64,000 nt of DNA. Origin: Parastagonospora avenae f. sp. tritici 18332-5. Taxonomy: Eukaryota; Ascomycota; Dothideomycetes; Pleosporales; Phaeosphaeriaceae. How positions within the stretch are numbered: the first letter of the stretch is position 1; each line of letters begins with the position of its first letter. Shown here piece after piece: positions 33,594 through 44,453 of the stretch. Both the position numbers and the translations under genes were made by a program. The notes below the pieces were generated by a model. That model searched no databases, was not told the DNA's origin, and worked only from the letters and a program-made list of their open reading frames with translations. The stretch spans positions 62,001-126,000 of the forward strand of contig JAFJTR010000044.1 of the NCBI GenBank assembly GCA_022559985.1, written 5' to 3'.

Positions 33594-35867
33594 ATGCTCC
33601 CCCTACAATTCCTCCTCTTCGCGCTCGCAGCCGCAGCTACCAAAAACCCGCCCGTCGCCCACCACGCCAATCCCGGCGTAAACGACTTAACCGTATATGC
33701 GGTAACGAAAACCGTATACCACACCAGCCTACTCAGAGTATCTGCCAAAGCTCACCACACGACTACACAGCACGGCGGTCCAGCACCATCTCGCTCTCTG
33801 AGTACTCCACAGCCCAAGCGCTGTCTTGCCGCCAGACATGAACCACACACCGGCCCTGCACCTCCCGGCGCAACGAAGAGCGCGGAACTGGCTGCTCTAC
33901 ACATCCTATTTGGAGCCGAAGATGGGCACATGATGCTCTACCTGCCGGGCCCCGCGGCGCCGACATTTCGCAAAGACGTCGCGGGCCAAAGCGCAAAGCG
34001 CGGTGAGGCGACGGTGGTGGAGCTGGTAGTCCAGATTGGCAAAGAAGTGGTGAAGATACCGATGCCTCAGGACAATGCGGTTGCGTTTTGCCAGGCGCTT
34101 GGAACAGCTGGAGAAGAGGCGGAGAGTAAACCTTCGGCGACGCTACCAGAGGCTGGGAAGACGAGTGAAGCTGCGAAACCACCGAAGTCTGGTGCAGCGA
34201 AGCGTACTCCAGCCGTCTCCGAAGACGTCAGCCCAACACCTTCGAAGGCTACAGGCGACTTGGCAAGTAAAGCCGCACCAGACCCGACGACACCGTCGGC
34301 GCCAGCCGAAAAGACTCCTACGCCAGCCGTTAAGACTCCACCACTTACCCCGTCTCCAGCTTCACCCCCCGCTGAAGATCCATATGCACTCCCCATCAGT
34401 GCCGAATCCCCTGAAGCTACCGCCAAACAAGCAACTACTCCCGCCGTAGCACCCGAGTCCGCTGAAGCACTCGCATCCTCAGACGCCGCCCCTCCGAAAA
34501 TAACCCACGCCACACCTCTCACAACCCTACTCGTCGCCCCAGTAGACGATGGCGCTGTCGTACATGCCGACAACATCGCGGCTCCCACACCAACACCGGC
34601 TGCGCCCGATCAACCCGGCCGCAAAACCACCCATGTCACGAGCTACCTGACGATGCACAAGCGCGCGGAGAGCACCATGGGCGCGGCGGTAAGGCCGAGG
34701 GCGGAGGAAAATGCTGCGGCGAAGAGGGCGGAGTTTGGGTGGTGGTGGAGAAGGAGGTCGACGACGAAAGCAAAGGGCTCGAGTGCGAAGGCGCCGAAGC
34801 CAACGGATCCTCCAGAAGCTTTCGAGGAAGGTGCGGAGGAGAGTGGGAAGGGTGAGAGCGAGGGAGAAGTCGTTGTCCCGTCGTCTCTGATGAGTACGAA
34901 GAAGGCGTTGAAGCCGAGTGTTGCTCCAGTGCCGTGGAAGGAAGCGATGCTGGATCAAGAGGATGACGCACAACAAGCAGAAGATAGTCCGGCTGCAGAA
35001 CACGATTTGACCGCGCCTCCAAGTACGAAGAATTTGCCGAAGCCAACGAAGAAACCAAAACCCTCGCAAGCTGCAGCGGACGATGGCGAGGGTCCGGCAG
35101 AAGAGGAGGAGAAATCTGAATCGAAGGAAATAGGTAATTCACTTCCCCTGATCACTGCGAAGCCATCAAAGCCAGCGCCGTCCAAGACCCCGTCTTCACC
35201 TGAAGAATCAGACTCTGAGCGCGAAGGAAACGTACCTGAAGATACTGCGGATGCAATAACAACACCAAGTCCCAAGTCTTCCAAGCCCAAACACTCCCCT
35301 CCTCCCGCTGAAAACGAAGACCCTCCATCTCGCACTATATCCCCCAAGCATATACCCACCACCTCTTCGTCTGACGAAACAGACGCAGGCGCAACACAAT
35401 ACGCCCATCCAGAAACAATCTCACATTCGTTCCCCAGCGCTACCGACGCGGCGAAACAACTACCTCCTCCTCCAGCAGCACAAAGCCACGCCTTTCTCCT
35501 ATCCTGGGACCCATCCTGCACGCCCACGGCCTCGTTTCCGGCTCTACACACCGCGCCGAATGCGAAAGCGGATCTGGGATGTTGGGTCTCAGTCCCCTCG
35601 GACTCGAACTCCGACGAGAGAGACGACAAAGACAGCAAAGCAGAGAAAACAAATACCTCCAACGAACTCACCGAGTCCTCGGCCGCATGGGGCAAGATCC
35701 ATGATCCGCGGCTGCGCTGGACGGTGGTGGTGATGTGGGGATTGCTAGTTTTGCAAGTGCTGCTGGGGTGGTGGGAATTTGGCAAGGGGGCTTGGGGTTG
35801 GCAGCGGTGGGTGCCTGTGGTTGGGCAGGTGAGGTGGTGGGATGGGAAGATAGCTGCGGCTGGGTAG
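33594..35867 (+). CDS. Large Pro/Ala/Lys/Ser-rich protein with signal peptide and C-terminal membrane helix
   Basis: 757 residues from the ATG at 33594, chosen because it starts a signal peptide (LPLQFLLFALAAAATKN); an in-frame ATG at 33420 would bury it. The bulk is low complexity: Pro/Ala/Ser/Lys/Glu with repeated but irregular K-P-x-K, P-S-P and S-K-P-x-P patterns. Several Lys-Arg sites (SAKRGE, AAKRTP, MHKRAE, AAKRAE) could be cut by a Kex2-type protease. A hydrophobic helix (TVVVMWGLLVLQVLLGWW, about 710-727) near the C-terminus precedes a Trp-rich tail. It looks like a type I surface protein with a long disordered ectodomain. No known domain. Codon use fits its neighbours; antisense frames across it are compositional shadows. 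Confidence 0.65.
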   Translation: MLPLQFLLFALAAAATKNPPVAHHANPGVNDLTVYAVTKTVYHTSLLRVSAKAHHTTTQHGGPAPSRSLSTPQPKRCLAARHEPHTGPAPPGATKSAELAALHILFGAEDGHMMLYLPGPAAPTFRKDVAGQSAKRGEATVVELVVQIGKEVVKIPMPQDNAVAFCQALGTAGEEAESKPSATLPEAGKTSEAAKPPKSGAAKRTPAVSEDVSPTPSKATGDLASKAAPDPTTPSAPAEKTPTPAVKTPPLTPSPASPPAEDPYALPISAESPEATAKQATTPAVAPESAEALASSDAAPPKITHATPLTTLLVAPVDDGAVVHADNIAAPTPTPAAPDQPGRKTTHVTSYLTMHKRAESTMGAAVRPRAEENAAAKRAEFGWWWRRRSTTKAKGSSAKAPKPTDPPEAFEEGAEESGKGESEGEVVVPSSLMSTKKALKPSVAPVPWKEAMLDQEDDAQQAEDSPAAEHDLTAPPSTKNLPKPTKKPKPSQAAADDGEGPAEEEEKSESKEIGNSLPLITAKPSKPAPSKTPSSPEESDSEREGNVPEDTADAITTPSPKSSKPKHSPPPAENEDPPSRTISPKHIPTTSSSDETDAGATQYAHPETISHSFPSATDAAKQLPPPPAAQSHAFLLSWDPSCTPTASFPALHTAPNAKADLGCWVSVPSDSNSDERDDKDSKAEKTNTSNELTESSAAWGKIHDPRLRWTVVVMWGLLVLQVLLGWWEFGKGAWGWQRWVPVVGQVRWWDGKIAAAG

Positions 35868-36095
35868 GAAGGGGGAGAGAGGGTGATGGAAGAGAAAGGA
35901 GATATGAGATAGTGTGGTAAGCTGTATGAAGATAGTAATTATACTGCGAACCAAATGCCTGAGCAAGTTAGACGTGATGTGTGGAGCAAGGGTGGGTAAC
36001 AAGAGGGTGTTGATGGGACTTGGTCTATATGTACAGTCTATGGGTATCATGTATGCAGTATCCGCGAATATACAATTCTGCTTGAATTCATGCGG

Positions 36096-37366
36096 TCAGG
36101 TTAGCAAGATGCGAGCGTCTTCGTGGTTAATGACGACCTCCTCGTTTTCGAACGAGTACTTGCGGCGTACGAGTTCGAAGACAATCAGGCCGGCGCTGGT
36201 GCTGGGTACTTGGCGGATGGTGCCCATGAAGAAGTCGCGGTAGAGGTACTTTCGCCATCCACCAGCCCGCTTGGCAAGCTTCTTGCACTGAGCGAATGTC
36301 TCTTCGTATGCATGGTAGTATCGGGACATGATGCGTGAAGGCCGATTCTCGTAATGCGCCTGGAAGTCGAGAGCTTCGAGGCGGCGGTAGTGCACGTCTT
36401 GGACCTCGGTCAGGGGGTGCATGATGAGCTGGGACGTGATAGACGCAGACATGCCGGCGAGCAGTAGGAAGATTGGTTCCAGGGTGTAATGCGGCCGGAT
36501 GACGGGACGATCGTCGTTCTCATCAGGCATGACGACTGCTTTCTCGAGCAGAGTGTCTCGCGTGCGGGTGCCGTAGTACTTGGTCACGAATGCGTAGTAT
36601 GCCTGGCTCTTGACAGTCTCAAAGGTGCCGAAGAAGACGGCAGCACCGAAAGCGTCCTTGACAAAGCTCAGCGACCATCCCGCAAATATTCCTTGCAGTC
36701 CAATAGAGCGCAGCTTATGGCCAGCATAGTGCCACATGGTCTTGTGCTTTCCGTCCAAGATATCTGCAGTGCGGAAGCGGACCTGCAAGGCGTCGAATGG
36801 GGCCGCAATAACGGACTGGCATCCTCCTGCTATAAGGCCAGCGGAAAATGTAGTCATTGGTGGCGGTGGAGGGTACACGCGCTTGGTCTGGTACGAGGAT
36901 GGCTCGTGGAGAGACGATAGACTGTGGAGATATGCTGTGTAGAGCACCGCGCCGATGCTTCTGCCTATTAGCTTACACTCCCCAATATCCTCTTCTTCAT
37001 GTCGTACCAAGTATTGGCCATCAGCGGCGGCAGCACCTGCTTCGGTATGAAGCCCCATCCCTCAGTGCGAATCGCATGTGCCAAGACAGCAGGCGTGGTC
37101 ATTCTCCATGACCATTTCGCTCCCGCAGTGATGTGTGGATTGATAGCTCTTGCATAGCCCATATAGTCGATGCGGCCCCGGAAGAATGCCTTTACTGGTG
37201 CTCGGAAGTAGAAGGCGACCATACGAGCTGCGACGGCTCGCATGCCCGCTGCCTGCACACCTGTTGCGGGCGCCTTGTTGGGATTTTGCGTGCTGTCCGC
37301 AATGCCGTCGCCATGGCTATCGCTACGGGCAGAGACTCCAGTCGGAACACTGGAGCCAGTCGTCAT
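36096..37366 (-). CDS. Mitochondrial carrier (SLC25) family protein
   Basis: Two exons, 37366-37008 and 36957-36096, 406 residues. The intron (50 nt) has a GTACGA donor, and its acceptor is the distal half of a CAG-AAG tandem; the join gives MANT-C-IGAVLYTAYLHSL, which matches the family. Visible carrier features are ATGVQAAGMRAVAARMVAFYFRAPVKAFFRGRIDY at the N-terminus, AGLIAGGCQSVIAAPFDALQVRF (a degenerate PFDALQ signature), GLQGIFAGWSLSFVKDAFGAAVFF and MSASITSQLIMHPLTEVQ. The signatures are more divergent than in classical metabolite carriers. Expected location is the mitochondrial inner or outer membrane; substrate unknown. Divergent from SPT16. Confidence 0.82.
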
Positions 37367-38020
37367 TGCATATCATGGAGGTTGGAGTGATTTTGCCGAC
37401 GCATTTGCGGGTGGTAGAGGATGTGGGTCCATGAGGTTGAGAAGTTGCGCGTGAAGATGTCACAAGCGGGTCTTGGTCGATGCCGAACTTGAGAACACGG
37501 GACAGCAGTTACGCGTCTACATGAGTCACAATCATCTCAAGTTGATATGTACTCAGACTACATAGAAAACCACCTTCCACGACCCGCTGGTATGAACAGC
37601 TATGAGGCCATAAGCTTGGCATGTTTTCCATCTCATAGCACTTCCGATGCTGATTAGGCAGCCATGTCTTGGACAAGTACAACGCTTCGAGTACCGGTAC
37701 TGCACATATAGTCCGATGAACGTCAAAATACGAGTGCACAACTCACAAGCATAGTTATTTAGAGTCTGTAGTCATCGTCACCCATCAACATTCGGTGATA
37801 GAGATTTGGCGCGATAGTGACTGTCCGTAGTCGAGGTGATAGAAAGCAACAGTGTAAATGGCAAGCGCGCAACCACGTGAGTGCACGGGCCCCGTGCGCG
37901 TCTCCGCGTCGCAAGCAAGCTCTCAAGACCCGCGACTTTCTTACCTGTCGCCTTCTCTCCTCCACTCCACTCACCCATTGTCGATTTGCCTGAAGGCCCA
38001 GTCTCAACCTCGCCTTCAAC
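37367..38020. promoter_or_regulatory. Bidirectional promoter region, carrier gene and SPT16
   Basis: 654 nt between two divergent ATGs. The last 120 nt before SPT16 are C/T-rich (CTTCTCTCCTCCACTCCACTC), a common fungal core-promoter feature. No other gene is present. Confidence 0.6.
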
Positions 38021-41000
38021 ATGGCCGACGACATTGTCATCGACAAGCAGCTTTTCCACGAGCGCCTGAGCAGCTTGGTCACCAAATGGAAGGCCGACAA
38101 GCGCTCCGGCGACCAGATTTTCCAGGGCGCAGGCTCTATTGCGGCCGTGGTGGGCAAGCCGAGTGATCCAGGCAGCTACTTGAAGCCCGCCGCATTTCAG
38201 GTGAGCGCAAGATGACGGCATATCAGGAGATGAGCGCTGACAATAACCGCAATAGCTTTGGCTGCTAGGCTACGAGTTTCCCCACACCCTGTTCATTCTC
38301 ACGCCCGAGCTGCTCCAAATTGTCACGACAAAGAAGAAGGGTGCGTCATCGGAAATAAGTTTTGCGCTCAGAGAACCACTGACTAACACGGTACAGCATC
38401 ATACCTGGAGCCTTTGAAGGGTGGCAAGGTCCCCGTCGAGATTCTTGTCCGCGGCAAGGATGCCGAGGAGAACAAGAAGCAGTTCCAAGCATGCTTGGAC
38501 ACCCTCAAGAAGGCGGGTAAAAAGGTCGCTGTCCTTAAGAAGGACAACTCGACCGGTGCATTCGCCGAGGAGTGGAAGGCTGCCTTCCAGGAAGCGGGCT
38601 ACAAGGACGAAGACCAGGTCGATCTTGGCCTTCTCCTGTCCAACACTGCCTTGTCCGTGAAGGACGAGAAGGAGCTTGTGAGTCGAAAATACATTTGGCT
38701 GAAAGTATTTGGCTAACTAGTATAGCGAGCGATCCGCGATGCATCCCGAGCCTCGAGCGCCCTCATGACCAACTTCTTTGTTGAGGAAATGTCCGATATT
38801 CTCGACTCGGAGAAGAAGATTACCCACCGCGCTCTCGCCGACAAGGTTGCGAACAAAATCGACGACGCAAAGTTCTTTGAGAAGCAGAAGGTCTCCAAGA
38901 ACTTCGATACCATGCAGATGGACTGGTGCCTGCAGCCTACCATCCAGAGTGGAGGCGCATACGACCTGAAATTTGCCGCCGAGCCCGACGAGAACAACCT
39001 GCACGCAGGCGTCATCATATCTGTCCTTGGTCTCCGCTACATGACATATGGTGCCATGGTTGGTCGAACCTACATGGTGGGACCAAACAAGGAGCAAGAG
39101 TCGGCATACAAGCTCCTCTTGGCGATTCACGACCTAGTCATTAAGTCGATCAAGGACGGCGTTGTGGCAAAGGATGTTTACAACAAGGCTCTTGCACATC
39201 TCAAGGCGAAGAAGCCCGAATGGGAGAAGCACTTCCCCAAGAATGTCGGCTACGGTATCGGTACCGAGAACAAGGACACTTCCCTGCTTCTGAGCGGCAA
39301 GAACACACGAGTCTTGAAAGACGGTATGACATTGGTGGTTCAGACGGGCCTGCAAGACTTGGAGAACAGCAAGCCACAGGACAAGAAAAGCAAGTCGTAC
39401 TCGCTTGTGCTCGTCGACACTGTTCGCGTGGGTCAAGCTGACTGCGCCGTGTTTACCAAGGAGACTACTTCGGATCTCGATGCTGTGTCATTCTTCTTTG
39501 ACGACGAAGAGGAGGAGGTCAAACCCAAGGTCAAGAAGGAGCGCGCGCCGGCGATCGCGCAAACTAACATTACGAAGACGCGGACGCGACACGAGCGCAC
39601 GACCAACCAGGATGCCGAGAAGGAAGAACAACGACGAGCCCACCAGAAAGAGCTTCACCAGAAGAAGCAGAAGGAAGGCCTGGAGCAGTACACCGAGGGC
39701 GCCAAGTCTCTCAACGGCACTGAAGAGAAGAAGTTCAAGAAGTTTGAGTCGTACAAGCGCGACAACCAGTTTCCTGCCTCGGTCGCAACGCTGGAAATCG
39801 TGGTCGACAAGAAGAACCTCACCGTCCTCCTTCCGATTATGGGTCGCCCCGTACCTTTCCACATTCACACCATCAAGAACGCTTCTCACACGCCTGAAGC
39901 TGACTTCACATCTCTGCGTATCAACTTCCTTTCGCCAGGTCAGGGTGTAGGCAGGAAAGATGACCAGCCCTTCGAGGATCCCAACGCGCACTTTATTCGT
40001 AGCTTGACTTTCAAGTCGCAAGACGTCGATCGCATTGACCAAATTTGCAAGGATATTACCGAGCTCAAGAAGGACGTTGTGCGGAGAGAGACGGAGAAAA
40101 AGCAGATGGAAGATGTTGTTGAGCAGGACAAGCTCATCCCGCTCAAGACTCGCAAACCCTTCAACCTTGATCTCATCTTCATTCGACCAGCGCTCGACGG
40201 CAAGCGTATCCCTGGAAGTGTTGAGATCCACCAGAATGGTCTGCGATACATCCACGGCAACGGCTCAGCGAAGATAGACGTGCTTTTCAGCAACATGAAG
40301 CATCTTTTCTTCCAGCCTTCACAACACGAGCTGATCGTCATCATCCACGTTCACCTCAAGAACCCTATTATGCTCGGTAAGAAGAAGACCAAGGACGTCC
40401 AGTTCGTCCGCGAAGCCACCGAGATGCAATTTGACGAGACGGGTAACCGCAAGCGCCGCCATAAGTTTGGTGATGAGGAAGAGTTCGAGCAGGAACAGGA
40501 AGAGCGCAGGCGACGTGCAGCACTCGATAAGGAGTTCAAGAACTTTGCCGAAAAGATTGCCGATGCCGCACGCAACGAGAACGTCAGCGTCGACATTCCC
40601 TACCGTGAGCTTGGTTTCAACGGTGTCCCGTCGCGCTCCTCGGTCCTCGTGCAGCCCACTACCGACTGTCTTGTTCAACTTACCGAACCACCTTTCACAT
40701 GCCTCACGCTCTCCGAGATTGAAATCGTACATCTCGAACGTGTGCAATTCGGTCTGAGGAATTTTGACATGGTGGTTGTATTTACGGACTACAATCGCCC
40801 ACCAGTGCATATTAACACTATCCCGGTAGAGTCACTTGATCCTGTAAAAGACTGGCTCGACTCCGTCGACATTCCATTCACCGAAGGCCCGCTCAACCTC
40901 AACTGGGCCACCATCATGAAGACGGTGACTTCGGATCCACATCAGTTCTTCGCAGACGGTGGATGGTCCTTCCTCTCCACCGAGTCAGATGACGAAGGCG

Positions 41001-41248
41001 GCGACGAGGAGGAAGAAGAGTCAGCATTCGAAGTCTCAGAATCGGAGCTCGCCATTTCAGATGAGAGCTCCGAGGAGAGCGACTTCGACGAGAACGCATC
41101 TGAAGAGATGAGTGATGAGGGCAGCGAAGACGAGTTCAGCGAGGGCGAGAGCTGGGATGAGTTGGATAAGAAGGCTGCCAAGAAGGACAAGGAGAGTGCG
41201 CATGCGGAGGATGAAGACGACGGCAAAGGGAAGAAGAGGAAGCGATAA
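38021..41248 (+). CDS. SPT16: FACT complex histone chaperone subunit Spt16
   Basis: Four exons, 38021-38200, 38256-38340, 38397-38677 and 38726-41248, giving 1022 residues, the usual length. Introns are 48-56 nt with GTGAGC, GTGCGT and GTGAGT donors and AG acceptors. The N-terminal pita-bread (aminopeptidase-like) domain covers about 1-440 (IDKQLFHERL, NFFVEEMSDILDSEKKITHRALADKV, VGYGIGTENKDTSLLLSGKN). The dimerisation/linker region and middle domain follow (FNLDLIFIRPALDGKRIPGSVEIHQNG; YRELGFNGVPSRSSVLVQPT; LTLSEIEIVHLERVQFGLRNFDMV). The last 90 residues are a long Asp/Glu/Ser tail that ends in a basic KGKKRKR signal. Spt16 pairs with Pob3 to bind H2A-H2B and move nucleosomes for transcription and replication. 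Confidence 0.96.
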
Positions 41249-41817
41249 ACGTTTCGCTCTTTCTTCGTTTCTTCGTTGGCTTTTTTATTTTCTTGTAAGA
41301 GTACAAAATTGGCTGTGCTCGTGGCATGGTAATCAGGAGCGAGCGAGCGCTTGCCGAGTTAGCAAATGGTGAATGCTCGAACTTGAAATTGTCATTGTTT
41401 GAATTGAAATTGATCTTGATGCTTTTCGAGCTAAGCATCTACATCGCAGTCTTGTGAACACGATATCCTAGACTTGCGCTTGGTCAACACTCGTGCTTCC
41501 CATGTAGGTCATCTCTAGTTCCAAGCTTCTTACACCGCACTGCTCTATGACAATAACCCGCGATCAGTACAGACTATAGTAAAGCATTTGACCCATCACT
41601 TGATCTTCTGGATATCAAAGACATAACCATATACCGATGAGCCGTACTTTTGAGCACGACGCCATGCCCCTCACCAACTTCCGATCGTCTAAATGCCGGA
41701 GAGGAACCGCAAAGGTACAGCCACGTGATCGGGTAAACACTTACCCCCAACTTCATGCCTTTCCATCGCATTCAGATTCCACCTCGAATAAGATTTCTAC
41801 ACACATGTAAACTCAAA
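41249..41817. other. Intergenic, SPT16 3' region and dehydrogenase promoter
   Basis: 569 nt. The first part is T-rich (probable SPT16 3' UTR); the rest precedes the dehydrogenase ATG. The frame of the dehydrogenase is open from an ATG at 41755, but those 21 residues do not look conserved. No other gene seen. Confidence 0.5.
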
Positions 41818-42954
41818 ATGCCTCTCACAGCACCAATCAAACTCGCCATCCTCGACGACTACCACAACATCGCCGCCCCCCACTTCGCGCACATCGACAA
41901 ATCCAAAGTCCACATCACGACCTTCACAGACACTCTGCCCGCATACTCACACCCCAACACCAGCGATGCAGACCGCGCCGCCCTCGTCGCCCGGCTCGCG
42001 CCATTTCAAGTCCTCTCAACCATGCGCGAACGCACACCACTAACATCCGACCTCCTCGCCCATCTCCCTAATCTCAAACTCATCCTCGCCACCGGCGGCA
42101 AGTTTGAAAGCTGGGACATGAACGCGATTAAACAGCGCGGCATCACCGTGTGCGCGGCCCCCGGAAAAGGCCGGACAGACGGCGCAGGTGTGCAGACGCC
42201 GCGTTCCCTGCCCGTCAAGAAAGGCGGCGGCCACCCAACCACACAGCATGTGTGGGCGCTCATTCTCGCGCTCGCGCGAAACGTTGCGGCCGACGACGCG
42301 GCCGTCAAAGCCGGTGCGTGGCAAACGGACCTCGCGATCGGGCTGCCGGGCAAGACGCTGGGCCTGGTCGGACTCGGACGGCTGGGCTCGCATGTAGCGC
42401 GCGTCGGGGTCCTCGCATTCGGGATGAAGATTGTGTGCTGGAGCGCGAATCTAACGCAAGAAAAAGCAGACGCGATGGCGGAGGAAGTAGGCTTGCCGGT
42501 AACTGGGGGAGGGATGGCGGGGGATGCGGAGAAGACGTTTCGGGTGGTGAGTAAGGAGGAGGTGTTCAGGTGTGCGCATGTTGTGTCGGTGCATTATGTG
42601 CTGAGCGAAAGGTCGAGGGGGGTGGTGGGCAGGCGGGAACTGGCAGGCATGAAGGAGGAGGGTTTACTTGTTAATACTTCCAGAGGGCCGCTGGTGGATG
42701 AGGAGGCGCTGTTAGATACGCTGCGGAATGGAAGGATAAGGGGCGCGGCGTTGGATGTTTTTGATATCGAACCGTTGCCGGCGGATAGTCCGTGGCGCAG
42801 TGAGGATTGGAGTCTGAAGGGGAAGTCGAGGGTATTGTTGACGCCACACATGGGATATGTGGAAGAAGGTACTATGAAGGTTTGGTATGAAGAGACGGCG
42901 GAGAATTTGGAGAGGTTGGTTGATGGCAAGGAGTTGTTGCATGTGGTTAGTTGA
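41818..42954 (+). CDS. D-isomer-specific 2-hydroxyacid dehydrogenase
   Basis: Intronless, 378 residues. The ATG at 41818 is preferred over one at 41755 because MPLTAPIKLAILDDYHN is the typical first strand. The NAD(P)-binding Rossmann motif is GLVGLGRLG (182-190). Catalytic residues are present in order: Arg289 in LVNTSRGPLVD, Glu318 in DVFDIEPL and His344 in LTPHMGYV. A family-unusual insert of about 20 residues (GKGRTDGAGVQTPRSLPVKKGG, about 116-138) precedes the TTQHVWALILALAR helix. The enzyme should reduce a 2-keto acid or oxidise a D-2-hydroxy acid in the cytosol; the substrate is not identifiable. Confidence 0.9.
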   Translation: MPLTAPIKLAILDDYHNIAAPHFAHIDKSKVHITTFTDTLPAYSHPNTSDADRAALVARLAPFQVLSTMRERTPLTSDLLAHLPNLKLILATGGKFESWDMNAIKQRGITVCAAPGKGRTDGAGVQTPRSLPVKKGGGHPTTQHVWALILALARNVAADDAAVKAGAWQTDLAIGLPGKTLGLVGLGRLGSHVARVGVLAFGMKIVCWSANLTQEKADAMAEEVGLPVTGGGMAGDAEKTFRVVSKEEVFRCAHVVSVHYVLSERSRGVVGRRELAGMKEEGLLVNTSRGPLVDEEALLDTLRNGRIRGAALDVFDIEPLPADSPWRSEDWSLKGKSRVLLTPHMGYVEEGTMKVWYEETAENLERLVDGKELLHVVS

Positions 42955-44453
42955 GCACTGGGCGTCTTGCTGTTTGCCAGATGTTACTACTGCAAACTCG
43001 ATGTTCGTGTACACACTGAATTTTCAATCGTGTCGGACTATAGAGAACAGTTCTCCAACGGTATCATGGTCAATGGTTTCCATGAATAATATGTTAACGT
43101 AAACGAAAGACGTGGCGTCAGAAAATCATCTCACTAACCTGCCAAGTCGGGACAGGGGCCGCGGGAAGCAAACCGGGTGTGCGACGTGAAAGGATTTCAG
43201 CGGGAGGGAAGAGCCGCCCCATACGGGTTTGCACACAGCGAATTGTACTTAAAACGGGGTCATTTATGCAATACCTTCAAACGAGCTGCCAATTACAGCG
43301 ACCTGTGTGACATGTCAGCCAGGGGAATAATTATTCAGTCGTGTACCACACCCTACAGTAACATGTACTGCACTACTTGTGTAGTAGCAAATTTTGCGGC
43401 CACCTGCGCGTTTGCGATGGGTATTGAGAATTTAATGCTTCGGTGGCGTCAATTATGGGGATTGGCACGTTGTGTCATCAATCTGACAGCGGGTACGACA
43501 AGGCAGTGTAGCATTGCTAGTCACTCCCGTGTTCCATGGTTGTAGGGAGCCGTCGTACTGCCAGTCAGACACTTTGCAGCGGAGCACTTGCGCGGAATCG
43601 GGTGAGCAAGCGGAGCTCTATAACACAGTTTGCGGAGCATACTTCGTTGTGATCGGATCAACGGCCGCGTGATACTTGAGCCATACGAGCCTCACGGTAG
43701 ATCTGCTGGCTAGCTATCGCACCAAGATCTCGCAAACGCGTGAGAGAGGACCGGAGAAAATGTGCGGAGCTGTACATCGACTAGTTGTCGTGTAAGAATC
43801 AGCGGGCTGCCGGTGTTGGGAGGTGGCAGGTAACCTTGTCTCTCTCTATGTGTACGTGCATTCTAGACATTACTACATCCGAAAGCATTGAATTCACAAC
43901 ATACGCATAGGAGTTTGAGTCAAAGATGCTCATGGCGACAGCAGGACGATTCAAGGATTCTTTATTTACATTCAGTTTTGGCGAGCCTATGCGCTTACAG
44001 TTGAAGAAGTGAAAAGTAGCTCATCAATGCCTAGCCACAGCCTCCTTCTCAAGGTCTACCCAAATATAGGTCGAAATGGACTAGTTGCACAGGTCATAAA
44101 AACAGAATGTATATTTAAGGAGAGGAATGATTGCGTTGCGCTAAACACATGAATACGGAGAGAAGTCTTGCCTCCCGTTGACGGAGCCAGCCTTGTTGCT
44201 TTGGGGAGGTAATACACAGAAGGAAAGATGCTTAAGCGTTGGGACAGTGATTTAGCACTGCCCCAGACTGTCTGTGCCCACTCGATTTGTGGGGCTGCAT
44301 ATGTCGACGTGGGTAGGCTTTGTTGAGCCATCGAATGTTGTACAGAAATTCAAAGCTCTCGTGTTTTTGTACGAGGCCGGTTGTAGTGTTATGACCATCC
44401 ATTGCATTTGCCTCTTGGGACACGTACCGACTTCGTAGCTCGATCGTGCCGCA
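42955..44453. other. Intergenic, no gene seen
   Basis: 1.5 kb downstream of both the dehydrogenase and the permease (convergent). A 122-codon plus frame at 43177-43545 has no ATG start and no family features. No repeat or RNA gene recognised. Confidence 0.5.

Noticed and set aside
34955..35785. 276-codon minus-strand Ser/Gly/Val-rich frame
   Set aside because: Antisense shadow of the low-complexity Pro/Ala/Ser/Lys protein on the plus strand.
39488..40255. 255-codon minus-strand frame with Leu/Val-rich sequence
   Set aside because: Antisense to the well-supported SPT16 exon 4; shadow of its codon bias.
43177..43545. 122-codon plus frame with several Cys
   Set aside because: No ATG at its start, no signal peptide, and composition unlike the neighbouring genes.
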